From Mesotoga infera (lineage in GTDB: Bacteria > Thermotogota > Thermotogae > Petrotogales > Kosmotogaceae): a stretch of 64,000 nucleotides of DNA. Positions 1 to 7,754 of the stretch are shown one piece after another (the first letter of the stretch is position 1; each line of letters starts with the position of its first letter). Below the pieces are notes generated by a model. The model did not search any database. It worked only from the letters and a program-made list of their open reading frames with translations, and was not told the origin of the DNA. The position numbers were made by a program, and so were the translations under genes. The stretch covers positions 682,001-746,000 of the forward strand of contig NZ_LS974202.1 in the NCBI RefSeq assembly GCF_900157305.1, in the 5' to 3' direction.

Positions 1-246
1 GGGTTATACGAACTTGGTATAACCACGACAAAAACTCCTAATGGCAACGAGGTAAGGGTCTATAATGCAGAGAGAACACTGTGCGACACTCTAAAGGGAC
101 GAAGTCATACAGATATACAGATCATCAGCGAAGCATTCAAGAGATACGTAAAACTGCTCAATAGAGATATTCCATTGATTTCAGAATACGCAAAGCTCAT
201 GAGGGTAGAAAAGAAGCTTCGGGCTTATTTAGAGGTGTTACTTTGA
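1..246 (+). CDS. AbiEi-type antitoxin, C-terminal fragment (5' end outside window)
   Basis: The first bases are open in frame 1 and end at TGA 244-246, giving about 81 residues. The stretch VYNAERTLCD matches VYDLERTICD of the complete AbiEi-like protein at 39565-40191, and both continue into a helical tail of similar length. AbiEi proteins are DNA-binding antitoxins and autorepressors of type IV toxin-antitoxin pairs; the N-terminal winged-helix part lies outside the window. The stop codon overlaps the TTG start of the next gene (shared bases 244-245), so translation is probably coupled. Family assignment rests on this homology and on the toxin-like partner directly downstream. Confidence 0.72.
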   Translation, partial: GLYELGITTTKTPNGNEVRVYNAERTLCDTLKGRSHTDIQIISEAFKRYVKLLNRDIPLISEYAKLMRVEKKLRAYLEVLL

Positions 247-1082
247 AGAATTCGATGCAGCTGAAAGCGATCGTTAAGAACATGGCTAAAAGCAAGAAAA
301 TCTCCGCTCAGATTGTCCTGCAGAACTATATGCTGGAGCGTTTGCTGGAAAGAATTTCATTATCACGCTACCAATCGAACTTCATCTTGAAAGGTGGATT
401 TCTTATCGCGTCAATAGTAGGCCTTGATACAAGAGCGACCATGGATATAGACGCGACCATTAAAGGGCTAAAGATTAATGCAGAAAGCATACAGAACATG
501 CTGAACGAGATTTGTGCGATAGAAATTAATGATGAAGTCATTTTCTCGCTCAGAAGGATTGAAGAGATACGTGAGAGTGCAGATTATCATGGATTCCGCG
601 TAGCCCTGGAAGCGGTGTACCCTCCGATAAAAGTACCTCTGAAAGTTGATATCACCACAGGAGACATCATCACGCCAAAAGAAATCAACTACGAATTTAG
701 ACTGCTCTTCGATTCCCGGAGCATCAGAATACTTGCATATAACCTGGAGACGATAATGGCCGAGAAACTAGAAACAACGATAGCAAGAGGAAATCAAAAT
801 ACTCGTCCCAGGGATTATTACGACATCTATATAATTCGCAAACTGCAGTGGCAAAACATTGATCCGCGTACTCTGAAGGAAGCTTTGCTCAATACCTGCC
901 AAAGCAGAGGAACTATAAACATAATTAAGCGCTATGACGAAATACTAAAAACGGTCCAGACCAGCGATGCAATGAGTGAGTTCTGGAAAGATTATCAGAA
1001 TCAGTTCGATTATGCCAGAGATATCGGATTCGATCATATCTGTCATACAATAAGAGAAATACTTAACGATATTCTAGAATAG
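243..1082 (+). CDS. AbiEii-type nucleotidyltransferase toxin
   Basis: This 279-residue protein has the hallmarks of the AbiEii/AbiGii toxin family: ILKGGFL near residue 48 and TRATMDIDATI near residue 63, whose D-x-D would bind metal in the nucleotidyltransferase fold, then MAEKLETT and RPRDYYDIY in the second half. Known members modify nucleotide or tRNA substrates and are held in check by AbiEi. The start is TTG at 243, overlapping the antitoxin stop; ATG at 255 is an alternative. Relatedness to 38655-39560 is clear from shared motifs (ILKGG, TxDxD, AEKLET, DYYDIY/DFYDIY), but the two sequences are far from identical. Phage defence is the usual role; here it is inferred. Confidence 0.85.
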   Translation: MKNSMQLKAIVKNMAKSKKISAQIVLQNYMLERLLERISLSRYQSNFILKGGFLIASIVGLDTRATMDIDATIKGLKINAESIQNMLNEICAIEINDEVIFSLRRIEEIRESADYHGFRVALEAVYPPIKVPLKVDITTGDIITPKEINYEFRLLFDSRSIRILAYNLETIMAEKLETTIARGNQNTRPRDYYDIYIIRKLQWQNIDPRTLKEALLNTCQSRGTINIIKRYDEILKTVQTSDAMSEFWKDYQNQFDYARDIGFDHICHTIREILNDILE

Positions 1083-1119
1083 AAACAAATCTACTCGAAC
1101 TATAACCTTTCGTGAAAAA

Positions 1120-1925
1120 ATGGAGTCCCCTATTTTTCATACTGTCATTCCGGCTTCGAACTCTGCTTCGTGTCATCCCGTGGAGCCTGTCCTGATAAGC
1201 CTGCCCTGAAATGTTCCTATTCAGGGTCATCCCGTAATGCTCACCCTTATGTCATCCCGTTGTGCTCTTAAACGGGATCCCGCTCCTTACGGTTGAAAGA
1301 GCAGATTCTGAGTCAAGCTCAGAATGACATCAAGTGAGTCCGGCATGACGCGAGGGGTCTGTCATCCCGTAACGCCCCCGCACTGTCATCCCGTAGTGCT
1401 TCTATACGGGATCTCGCTCTTGCTCTTTCAAAGGAGCGGAGATGCCGGATCAGGTCCGGCATGACGGGAAGGGACTGTCATCCCGTAATGTTCTTATACG
1501 GGATCTCGTTCCTTAGTACTCCTCCGCCGTCATCCCGTAATGCTCCTATACGGGATCTCGCTCTTGCTCTTTCGAAGGAGCGGAGATGCCGGATCGGGGT
1601 CCGGCATGACGGCAAGGGACTGTCATCCCGTAATGCTCCTATACGGGATCTCGCTCCTTACGGTTGAAAGAGCAGATTCTGAGTCAAGCTCAGAATGACA
1701 TCAAGTGAGTCCGGCATGACGTGAAGGAGCAAAGACCGCGAAAAACCACGTTTTTCGCGTTCTAGACCCTAGACCCGAAACCCGAGACCCGCTGCTCGTG
1801 TCTCGCCCTCTCTCCTCTGGTTCCGCTCTTCCAAAGGACGGGTCCACGCTCCGGGACGAAGGACGAAGGACGGCTCTTCGCTCTTCCCACCTCTAACCTC
1901 TCGCCTCTCACCTCCCACGATCTCT
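1120..1925. repeat. Composite island of dispersed hairpin repeats
   Basis: No gene is supported here. The DNA is a patchwork of short palindromic units also found throughout the window: the ATCCCGTA..TACGGGAT unit several times, ATTCTGAG..CTCAGAAT at 1305-1325 and again near 1675, and ATGCCGGA..TCCGGCAT at 1442-1462. The island ends in a GCGAAAAA..TTTTTCGC hairpin near 1737-1760, followed by a conserved cassette (tctagaccctagacccgaaa...) and a purine/pyrimidine-rich tail containing 'acctct' words. A 68-codon reading frame at 1461-1667 consists wholly of repeat units and is not a gene. Confidence 0.85.
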
Positions 1926-1957
1926 TAAAATTTTACATTTCTCCTAATCTCCTTATC

Positions 1958-1986
1958 TTGACTGGCATACGAAAACTTAATATAAT
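1958..1986 (+). promoter_or_regulatory. Sigma-70 promoter of the polysaccharide locus
   Basis: TTGACT (1958-1963) and TATAAT (1981-1986) are separated by exactly 17 bases. This is the only strong promoter seen ahead of the locus. It predicts a leader of roughly 240 nt before the first start codon, long enough for leader-mediated control. Confidence 0.75.
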
Positions 1987-2069
1987 TAGAAGCATAAACC
2001 CACAAATGGGCCTGGACGGTTATAGACGTACATGAAATGCATTTGAAATAAGGTTATTTATGTTAACAA

Positions 2070-2113
2070 GATGAAGCAAATCGACGTTATCGATGAAGCA
2101 AATCGACGTTATC
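2070..2113 (+). repeat. 22-bp perfect tandem repeat in the leader
   Basis: The 22-bp unit starting GATGAAGCAAATCG occurs twice without a gap, at 2070-2091 and 2092-2113. It lies inside the predicted 5' leader of the polysaccharide operon. It may be a recent slippage duplication or a doubled binding site; nothing seen decides between these. Confidence 0.8.
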
Positions 2114-2230
2114 GCCGAACATCGAATTAAGCGCATGTTATCTTTTTCGCCTTGCAAGTACATTAGGTCAAACGAACACGCACTTTATTATGAAACAATC
2201 GATTAAACTAAGGAAGTGAGGCGGGGCAGT

Positions 2231-3514
2231 ATGCTCAGAAGACTTGCTGGCTTCAAATACATGATAGCAACTCTCCTTTATGCCTCCCTGTTTTTCACTC
2301 AGTCGCTTACCCTAACCTGGACCGTCGGTTACATCTTTCAAGCTCTCATACTTAACACGGCCATAATGCTCGGCATATACGCCTTCAGGGGCTTCGACAA
2401 CTCTATGACCTCATCTATGAACTCGTGCTTTGTCTCTTACCTTTCGGGAACCATTCTGGGAACGCTCTTCTCCATGATCCCGATACTCTTCTTTAGCGCG
2501 AGACTACCCAGATTTACCATGGCAGTCACTGCCGTTATCTCCATCTTCATATTCCCGTTTATTGGTTGCATGTTGATGAGATACACCATAAAACACCTGC
2601 CCCCGAAGAGATACCTCGTGATAGGAAAGGAAGAAGAGCTCTCGCCCATACTGGAAGAAGTTAGAAAGGCCTCGATGAACAAGATACAGATCTACTCCTA
2701 CCTCAACCCCTCCCCTGTCACCCTCATTGCGGCCATGGAGATAGAAGCGACCCGGCCCTACGACGCCATACTTATCGGGGATCCAAAGCTGGCTAGAGAC
2801 GTCGAATCTGTCCTCAATGACGCGATGACTAAGAACGTAGAAATCGAATACCTGCCTACGATAGTCGAAAACGTCCTCCATAGAATCCCCGTCGAGATGA
2901 TCACCATTTTCAGAGACTACTACCAGGTAGTCTTCTCTCAGGCGAGATTCTCAAGGCGAATAAGAGTATTGGACATCGTCTTCTCCTCTGCGCTGCTCGT
3001 CATGTTCTCCCCCTTTATACTCTTTTGCATAATATATATACTTATCCGGGACGGCAGGCCGGTCTTTTACAGCCAGCCCAGACACGGTATAAACGCAAAA
3101 ATCTTCAAAGTCTATAAATTCCGCACCATGGACGACCCGAAAGAAGGCGAAGGCAGTCCAACCCTCACAAAGAGCGGCAAACTGCTCAGAATGACCAGAC
3201 TGAACGAAATCCCGCAGCTCCTGAGCGTCTTCATAGGCAATATGAGCATAGTCGGCCCAAGACCGGACATACCCTCGACCTACGAGTACTGCACGAAGGT
3301 GATCCCCTTCTACAGATACAGAACTAAGATAATGCCCGGAATCACCGGACACGCGCAGGTGCTCTATCGGTACGTGGACAAACTTGAATACGATACCTTC
3401 GCCAGAAGGCTTTCATACGATCTTTATTATGTCAAGAACATGGATTTCAGGCTGTATCTGGCTACAATGCTCCGCACGGCCGAAACCATGATCTTTAGAA
3501 GGGGAGCTAAATAA
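2231..3514 (+). CDS. Polyprenyl-phosphate sugar-1-phosphate transferase (WbaP/WcaJ type)
   Basis: A 427-residue membrane protein that should start the repeat unit by moving a sugar-1-phosphate from a nucleotide sugar to undecaprenyl phosphate. The N-terminal third has several hydrophobic segments, the middle a nucleotide-binding-like region, then a membrane segment near residue 250. The C-terminal catalytic domain carries PVFYSQPRHG, YKFRTM and MSIVGPRPD. The usual Asp-Glu pair (DELPQ) reads NEIPQ here, which is notable because that Asp is the proposed nucleophile in PglC-type enzymes. ATG 2231 is preferred over GTG 2216 because GAGG (2218-2221) is well placed for it. The stop overlaps the next start in TAATG. 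Confidence 0.85.
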   Translation: MLRRLAGFKYMIATLLYASLFFTQSLTLTWTVGYIFQALILNTAIMLGIYAFRGFDNSMTSSMNSCFVSYLSGTILGTLFSMIPILFFSARLPRFTMAVTAVISIFIFPFIGCMLMRYTIKHLPPKRYLVIGKEEELSPILEEVRKASMNKIQIYSYLNPSPVTLIAAMEIEATRPYDAILIGDPKLARDVESVLNDAMTKNVEIEYLPTIVENVLHRIPVEMITIFRDYYQVVFSQARFSRRIRVLDIVFSSALLVMFSPFILFCIIYILIRDGRPVFYSQPRHGINAKIFKVYKFRTMDDPKEGEGSPTLTKSGKLLRMTRLNEIPQLLSVFIGNMSIVGPRPDIPSTYEYCTKVIPFYRYRTKIMPGITGHAQVLYRYVDKLEYDTFARRLSYDLYYVKNMDFRLYLATMLRTAETMIFRRGAK

Positions 3515-4323
3515 TGAGTGAAGTCCTTATATCGAACGTAGAGAAATGGCTGACGCCTCACCTCGAAAGAGCCTTCAAAATAAGATATACCGAGCAATTG
3601 AAACACTCGCACTTCACGGCCTTTGATCCCGAGAATCCTTACATAATAGGCTTTGAGTATATCGGGGAATTCACGGATATCGGCTCGCTCGGGGACGTCT
3701 TACATATGGCCGCCCAGATGGGAAGGCTCAAGACGTTAATCTATCTCTCATCTTATGGAGTGTACAGCCCTAAGAAGAAGCTCTTCAGCGAAGACGACAT
3801 CGTCTGCCCAAAGAACTTCGTCGGCACGAGATCGGCAATGCTCGAGGACATCCTCGTCTATCTGGCGAATCGCTACTCGCTCGACCTCACTGTCCTCAGA
3901 CTCTTCAACCCCTACGGCCCGTACCAGCTCTCGCCCTATGTCGTCCCGACAGTCCTCGAAAAGATAGCGACCGAAGGCACCGTAAACATAGGAGACTCGG
4001 AGAAAGTCCGCGACTTCTTCTACATATCCGACCTCATAGACCTCGTAAAACTCGTCCTCGAAAAAGACCCGAAGGGAATAAACGTCTTTAACGTCGGCTC
4101 TGGCGTGCCGACCTCTATAAGCCAGCTAATAGTCAAAGCCCAGGAAGTCACGGGCGGGAGCTGCGACGTAATCTTCGACGCGACCAAGCTCCGCGAGGAG
4201 TACGACTACGCCGTGGCAGATATAACAAGAATAAAAAAAGAGCTCGGCTGGGAGCCGAAAGTCAGCCTCGAAGAAGGCCTGGCCCTGACCTACCAGTGGA
4301 TACTGGGCAGGAGTGGCAAATAA
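3514..4323 (+). CDS. Degenerate NAD-dependent epimerase/dehydratase family protein
   Basis: The 269-residue sequence aligns with extended short-chain dehydrogenases from LSSYGVY through LRLFNPYGP, RDFFYISDL and FNVGSG. Key residues are missing. The glycine-rich NAD loop is replaced by SNVEKWL after VLI, and the catalytic Tyr-x3-Lys is Phe-Val-Gly-Thr-Arg (NFVGTR). It therefore probably does not carry out normal NAD-dependent sugar oxidation; a structural or binding role is possible. ATG 3514 overlaps the upstream stop and the next gene begins in another TAATG overlap, so it is translated as part of the operon and is not an obvious pseudogene. Confidence 0.75.
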   Translation: MSEVLISNVEKWLTPHLERAFKIRYTEQLKHSHFTAFDPENPYIIGFEYIGEFTDIGSLGDVLHMAAQMGRLKTLIYLSSYGVYSPKKKLFSEDDIVCPKNFVGTRSAMLEDILVYLANRYSLDLTVLRLFNPYGPYQLSPYVVPTVLEKIATEGTVNIGDSEKVRDFFYISDLIDLVKLVLEKDPKGINVFNVGSGVPTSISQLIVKAQEVTGGSCDVIFDATKLREEYDYAVADITRIKKELGWEPKVSLEEGLALTYQWILGRSGK

Positions 4324-5027
4324 TGTTCAAATTCGGCTTCATCATGGCCGGAGGACAGGGCAAGAGACTCAGGCCCCTGACCTCGGCTATTCCCAAACCG
4401 CTGCTCCCGGTGGGAGACAAACCGATCATCCAGTTCATAATAGAGCACATGAGAGACTCGGGCATCACTGAGATCTTCGTCTCGGTCAACTACAAAAAAG
4501 AGATAGTCAAATCCTTCCTGCGCGACGGCTCCAGATACGGCGTCAGGATAACCTACATAGAAGAAGTCGAAATCACAGGCACGGCCGGCTCGCTCGCACT
4601 CCTCCCGGAGGACTTCGACGACAAGATCCTCGTCTCCAACGGCGACCTAATCTGCGACGTCGATTACCGGACGATAAATGAAATGCTCTCCCGGTACGAC
4701 CTCGTCCTCACGGGAATAGAAAAACAGATCCCGGTCGATTTCGGCGTGCTCCAGATGAACGGCTCCTCCGAACTGATAGGCTGGGAAGAGAAACCGAAGC
4801 TCAAATACATAATAAACGGCGGCATCTACGGCGTCTCGAAAAAAGTGATAGGCTATATAAAGAACAACATTCCCCGCAACCAGCACATAGACATGCCGAC
4901 CCTGTGGGGTATAATGAAGGACAACGGAATGAAACTGGCCGTCCACATCCACAGGGGAAGGTGGCACGACGTGGGGAGGATGGAAGACTACATGGCACTG
5001 ACGGAAAGGGGAGAGGAGATCACTTGA
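4323..5027 (+). CDS. Sugar-phosphate nucleotidyltransferase
   Basis: A 234-residue NTP-transferase that should make a nucleotide sugar from a sugar 1-phosphate. The N-terminus holds the signature MAGGQGKRLRPLT followed by PKPLLPVGDKP; SNGDLICDVD supplies the metal-binding Asp region. It has no C-terminal hexapeptide domain and no CBS domain, so it is a minimal enzyme. Start ATG 4323 overlaps the upstream stop (TAATG). Directly upstream of LegB- and LegC-like genes it could supply their activated sugar, perhaps GDP-GlcNAc as PtmE/LegX does in legionaminic acid pathways. Base specificity cannot be read from the sequence. Confidence 0.82.
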   Translation: MFKFGFIMAGGQGKRLRPLTSAIPKPLLPVGDKPIIQFIIEHMRDSGITEIFVSVNYKKEIVKSFLRDGSRYGVRITYIEEVEITGTAGSLALLPEDFDDKILVSNGDLICDVDYRTINEMLSRYDLVLTGIEKQIPVDFGVLQMNGSSELIGWEEKPKLKYIINGGIYGVSKKVIGYIKNNIPRNQHIDMPTLWGIMKDNGMKLAVHIHRGRWHDVGRMEDYMALTERGEEIT

Positions 5028-5995
5028 AAGCTCTCGTGACCGGAGCCGGAGGCTTCATAGGCTCGCATCTAGCAGAATATCTTGTCCAGAAGGGCTTCCA
5101 GGTTAAAGCCTTCGTCCGCTACAACTCCAAAAACAACTGGGGCTGGCTCGAAGAATCGCCTTACAGAGATAAAATAGAAGTCTACACAGGAGATATAAGA
5201 GACTTCGACTCAGTCAAAGACGCGATGAAAAATATAGACGTCGTCTTTCACCTGGCTGCGCTGATCGGAATCCCCTACTCGTACGTCTCGCCTCTGGCAT
5301 ATATAAAAACGAACGTAGAGGGAACATACAACGTATTGCAGGCGGCAAGAGAGCTCAGCACACAGAAAGTCATCCACACGTCCACTAGCGAAATATACGG
5401 CACGGCCCAGTACGTCCCGATAGACGAGAAACACCCCGTCAACCCGCAGTCCCCCTACGCGGCGACGAAATCGGGAGCCGACCAGCTTGCGCTGACCTTT
5501 TACCGCTCCTTCGGCCTGCCCGTATCCGTAATAAGGCCGTTCAATACATTCGGCCCGAGACAGTCGGCCAGGGCCGTGATCCCTACGATCATCTCTCAGT
5601 TATTGACGGGAAAGAAGAGCATAAAGCTCGGCAACCTCGAGGCCACCAGAGACATGAACTACGTGCTCAACACCTGCGAGGGCTTCTGGCACGTCGGTCT
5701 TCACGAGGCAAGCACGGGAGAGGTGATAAACCTCGGCTCTAACAGAGAAATATCCATAAAAGACCTCGCGCAACTTATCGCGAGCCTCATGAACAGAGAG
5801 CTCAAAATAGAGATAGACGACCAAAGGATAAGGCCCGAAAAGAGCGAGGTCGAAAGGCTCCTCTGCGACAGCTCCAAAGCAAAAGAGCTGACCGGCTGGG
5901 AGCCCAGACACACTCTCGAGGAGGGCCTCAAAGAAACGATAGCCTGGCTGGAAAACCACATGGAACACTATAAACCCGACATATATAACGTGTAG
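5024..5995 (+). CDS. LegB-like nucleotide-sugar 4,6-dehydratase
   Basis: A 323-residue extended SDR. The NAD loop TGAGGFIG is at the very N-terminus, STSEIYG has the Ser/Glu pair typical of 4,6-dehydratases, YAATK is the catalytic Tyr-x3-Lys, and RPFNTFGPRQSARAVIP is typical of LegB-like enzymes acting on GDP- or UDP-GlcNAc. The start is TTG 5024, which overlaps the upstream TGA and follows a GGAG ribosome site; it leaves the Rossmann fold at the N-terminus as expected. Followed by an aminotransferase and an acetyltransferase, it fits the first step toward a 2,4-diamino-2,4,6-trideoxy sugar. Confidence 0.83.
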   Translation: MKALVTGAGGFIGSHLAEYLVQKGFQVKAFVRYNSKNNWGWLEESPYRDKIEVYTGDIRDFDSVKDAMKNIDVVFHLAALIGIPYSYVSPLAYIKTNVEGTYNVLQAARELSTQKVIHTSTSEIYGTAQYVPIDEKHPVNPQSPYAATKSGADQLALTFYRSFGLPVSVIRPFNTFGPRQSARAVIPTIISQLLTGKKSIKLGNLEATRDMNYVLNTCEGFWHVGLHEASTGEVINLGSNREISIKDLAQLIASLMNRELKIEIDDQRIRPEKSEVERLLCDSSKAKELTGWEPRHTLEEGLKETIAWLENHMEHYKPDIYNV

Positions 5996-6004
5996 GTGAT
6001 AAAG

Positions 6005-7108
6005 ATGGATACGATATTCCTCGATGCACCAAACCTCGGAGAACTCGAAAAGCAATACCTGCTCAAATGCGTCGACTCTACGTTTGTCTCGACGGCCGGA
6101 CCGTTCATCCCCGAATTCGAAGCCAGATTCGCCCGGTACGTCGGCACAAAACGGGCCGTCTCTACCCAGAGCGGCACGGCGGCCATCCACCTCGCCCTTC
6201 ACGAGCTGGGCATAGGCCCGGGAGACGAAGTGATCGTTCCACTCATCACCTTCATCGCCTCGGTCAACCCGGTGACCTACGTGGGAGCCACACCGGTATT
6301 TGTGGATATAGATCCCTCCAGCTGGAACATGATACCTGAGCTGGTGGAGAGGGCGATAACGAAAAAGACGAAGGCCATACTCCCCGTCCACATATACGGC
6401 AATCCCTGCGATATGGACGCGATAACGGAGATCTCTCAAAGACACGGAATTCCCATAATAGAAGACGCGACCGAAAGCCTCGGAGCCTCCGTCCACGGAA
6501 GAAGGACCGGCACCTTCGGCTCTATGGCCTGCTTCTCCTTCAACGGAAACAAAGTCATCACCACAGGCGGTGGCGGAATGATAACCACCAACGACGAAAA
6601 ACTGGCCGACCACATGAAATTCCTTGTCAACCAAGCCAGGGACGAAAGCAAGGGCTACTACCACCCCGAGATCGGCTTCAACTACCGCATGACCAACCTC
6701 GAAGCCTCTCTCGGCCTTGCCCAGTTCGAAAGACTGCCCGACTTCCTCCAGAAAAAGAGAAGATACATGGAAATATACAGAGAGATACTCACAGGCGTAA
6801 AGGGAATAGAGTTCCAAGAGGAATATCCAGATTCTATAAGCTCCTGGTGGCTATCGTCTATCAAGATAAACCACCCGACAAAAGACCTCCCCCAGATCCA
6901 GAAGGAGCTAAAAGAAAAGGGAATACCCACCAGAAGGATATTCGTCCCGATAACTGAATTCCCGCCATACGAGAAATACAAAAAAGAAGAATACCCCAAC
7001 TCATACGAACTGTACGAAAAAGGCCTGAATCTGCCAAGCTCCACACTCAACAGCGAAGAGCAGGCGGAGTTTGTGGCAAGGAGCATCGTTGATGTCATTG
7101 AAGCCTGA
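6005..7108 (+). CDS. LegC-like PLP-dependent sugar aminotransferase (DegT/DnrJ/EryC1)
   Basis: This 367-residue protein belongs to fold-type I sugar aminotransferases. The PLP lysine is in FSFNGNKVITTGGGG, with IIEDATESLGA upstream and NYRMTNLEASLGLAQ downstream. It should aminate the 4-keto-6-deoxy sugar made by the preceding dehydratase. Start ATG 6005 is preferred to GTG 5996 because AGGTGAT sits five bases before it. It overlaps the acetyltransferase by 17 bases. The LegC/PerA/PglE subfamilies are close, so the exact nucleotide sugar is not certain. Confidence 0.85.
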   Translation: MDTIFLDAPNLGELEKQYLLKCVDSTFVSTAGPFIPEFEARFARYVGTKRAVSTQSGTAAIHLALHELGIGPGDEVIVPLITFIASVNPVTYVGATPVFVDIDPSSWNMIPELVERAITKKTKAILPVHIYGNPCDMDAITEISQRHGIPIIEDATESLGASVHGRRTGTFGSMACFSFNGNKVITTGGGGMITTNDEKLADHMKFLVNQARDESKGYYHPEIGFNYRMTNLEASLGLAQFERLPDFLQKKRRYMEIYREILTGVKGIEFQEEYPDSISSWWLSSIKINHPTKDLPQIQKELKEKGIPTRRIFVPITEFPPYEKYKKEEYPNSYELYEKGLNLPSSTLNSEEQAEFVARSIVDVIEA

Positions 7109-7736
7109 CATCATTCTTGTCGGCGGCGGAGGTCACTGCAAAGTAGTGATCTCCATAATAAAAAAGCTTGATACATTCAACATCGCAGGTATCTCTGATC
7201 TGAAAGAAAACCTCGGTAAAGAAGTACTGGGAATAGAGACCAGATACACGGATGACCAACTGGAAGAGTTACATGATAAAGGTATAAAATACGCCTTCGT
7301 AACTCTTGGAAGCGTGGGTAATCCAGATAACAGGATAAGACTCTTTGAAATGCTCAAACAGACAGGATTCGAGATCCCGGTAATTATCTCTAAAGACGCA
7401 ATAGTTGACGAATCGGTTGAAATAGAAGAAGGCACGGTAATAATGCCGGGGGCGATAATAAACCCTGGAACAAAGATCGGCAAAAACTGTATCATAAACA
7501 CCGGGGCAGTCATAGACCACGATTGCATGATTGGAGACCATGTTCATATAGCTCCGGGGGTTACCTTGAGCGGCTCAGTCAAAATAGGTTCTAGTTCTCA
7601 TATAGGAACTGGAGCGTCCGTGATACACGGAATAGAAATAGGATCTAGGGTCATCGTCGGCGCAGGCAGTGTTGTAGTTAATACAATACAAGACAATAAA
7701 AAAGTAATGGGAGTACCGGCGAGAGATTTGAGTTGA
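7092..7736 (+). CDS. Sugar O/N-acetyltransferase, PglD/NeuD/LegH family
   Basis: The 214-residue protein has the N-terminal LVGGGGHCKVV Rossmann-like segment of this family and a C-terminal left-handed beta-helix with hexapeptide repeats (for example DHVHIAPGVTLSGSVKIG) carrying the catalytic-type His in GAVIDHDCMIGDH. It would acetylate the new 4-amino group, completing a QuiNAc4NAc-type sugar. ATG 7092 is chosen because AAGGAG (7078-7083) is eight bases upstream; the earlier TTG 7071 lacks a site. From here the DNA becomes visibly more A+T rich than in the preceding five genes. Confidence 0.83.
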   Translation: MSLKPDIILVGGGGHCKVVISIIKKLDTFNIAGISDLKENLGKEVLGIETRYTDDQLEELHDKGIKYAFVTLGSVGNPDNRIRLFEMLKQTGFEIPVIISKDAIVDESVEIEEGTVIMPGAIINPGTKIGKNCIINTGAVIDHDCMIGDHVHIAPGVTLSGSVKIGSSSHIGTGASVIHGIEIGSRVIVGAGSVVVNTIQDNKKVMGVPARDLS

Positions 7737-7754
7737 GATTTATTAGGAGGAAAA

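Noticed and set aside
1461-1667. 68-codon open frame
   Set aside because: It consists wholly of hairpin repeat units and has no ribosome site; similar frames occur in every repeat island.
5600-6817. 405-codon open frame on the minus strand opposite the LegB/LegC genes
   Set aside because: It is antisense to two strongly supported enzymes and its sequence has no recognisable domain; long antisense frames are expected from the codon bias here.
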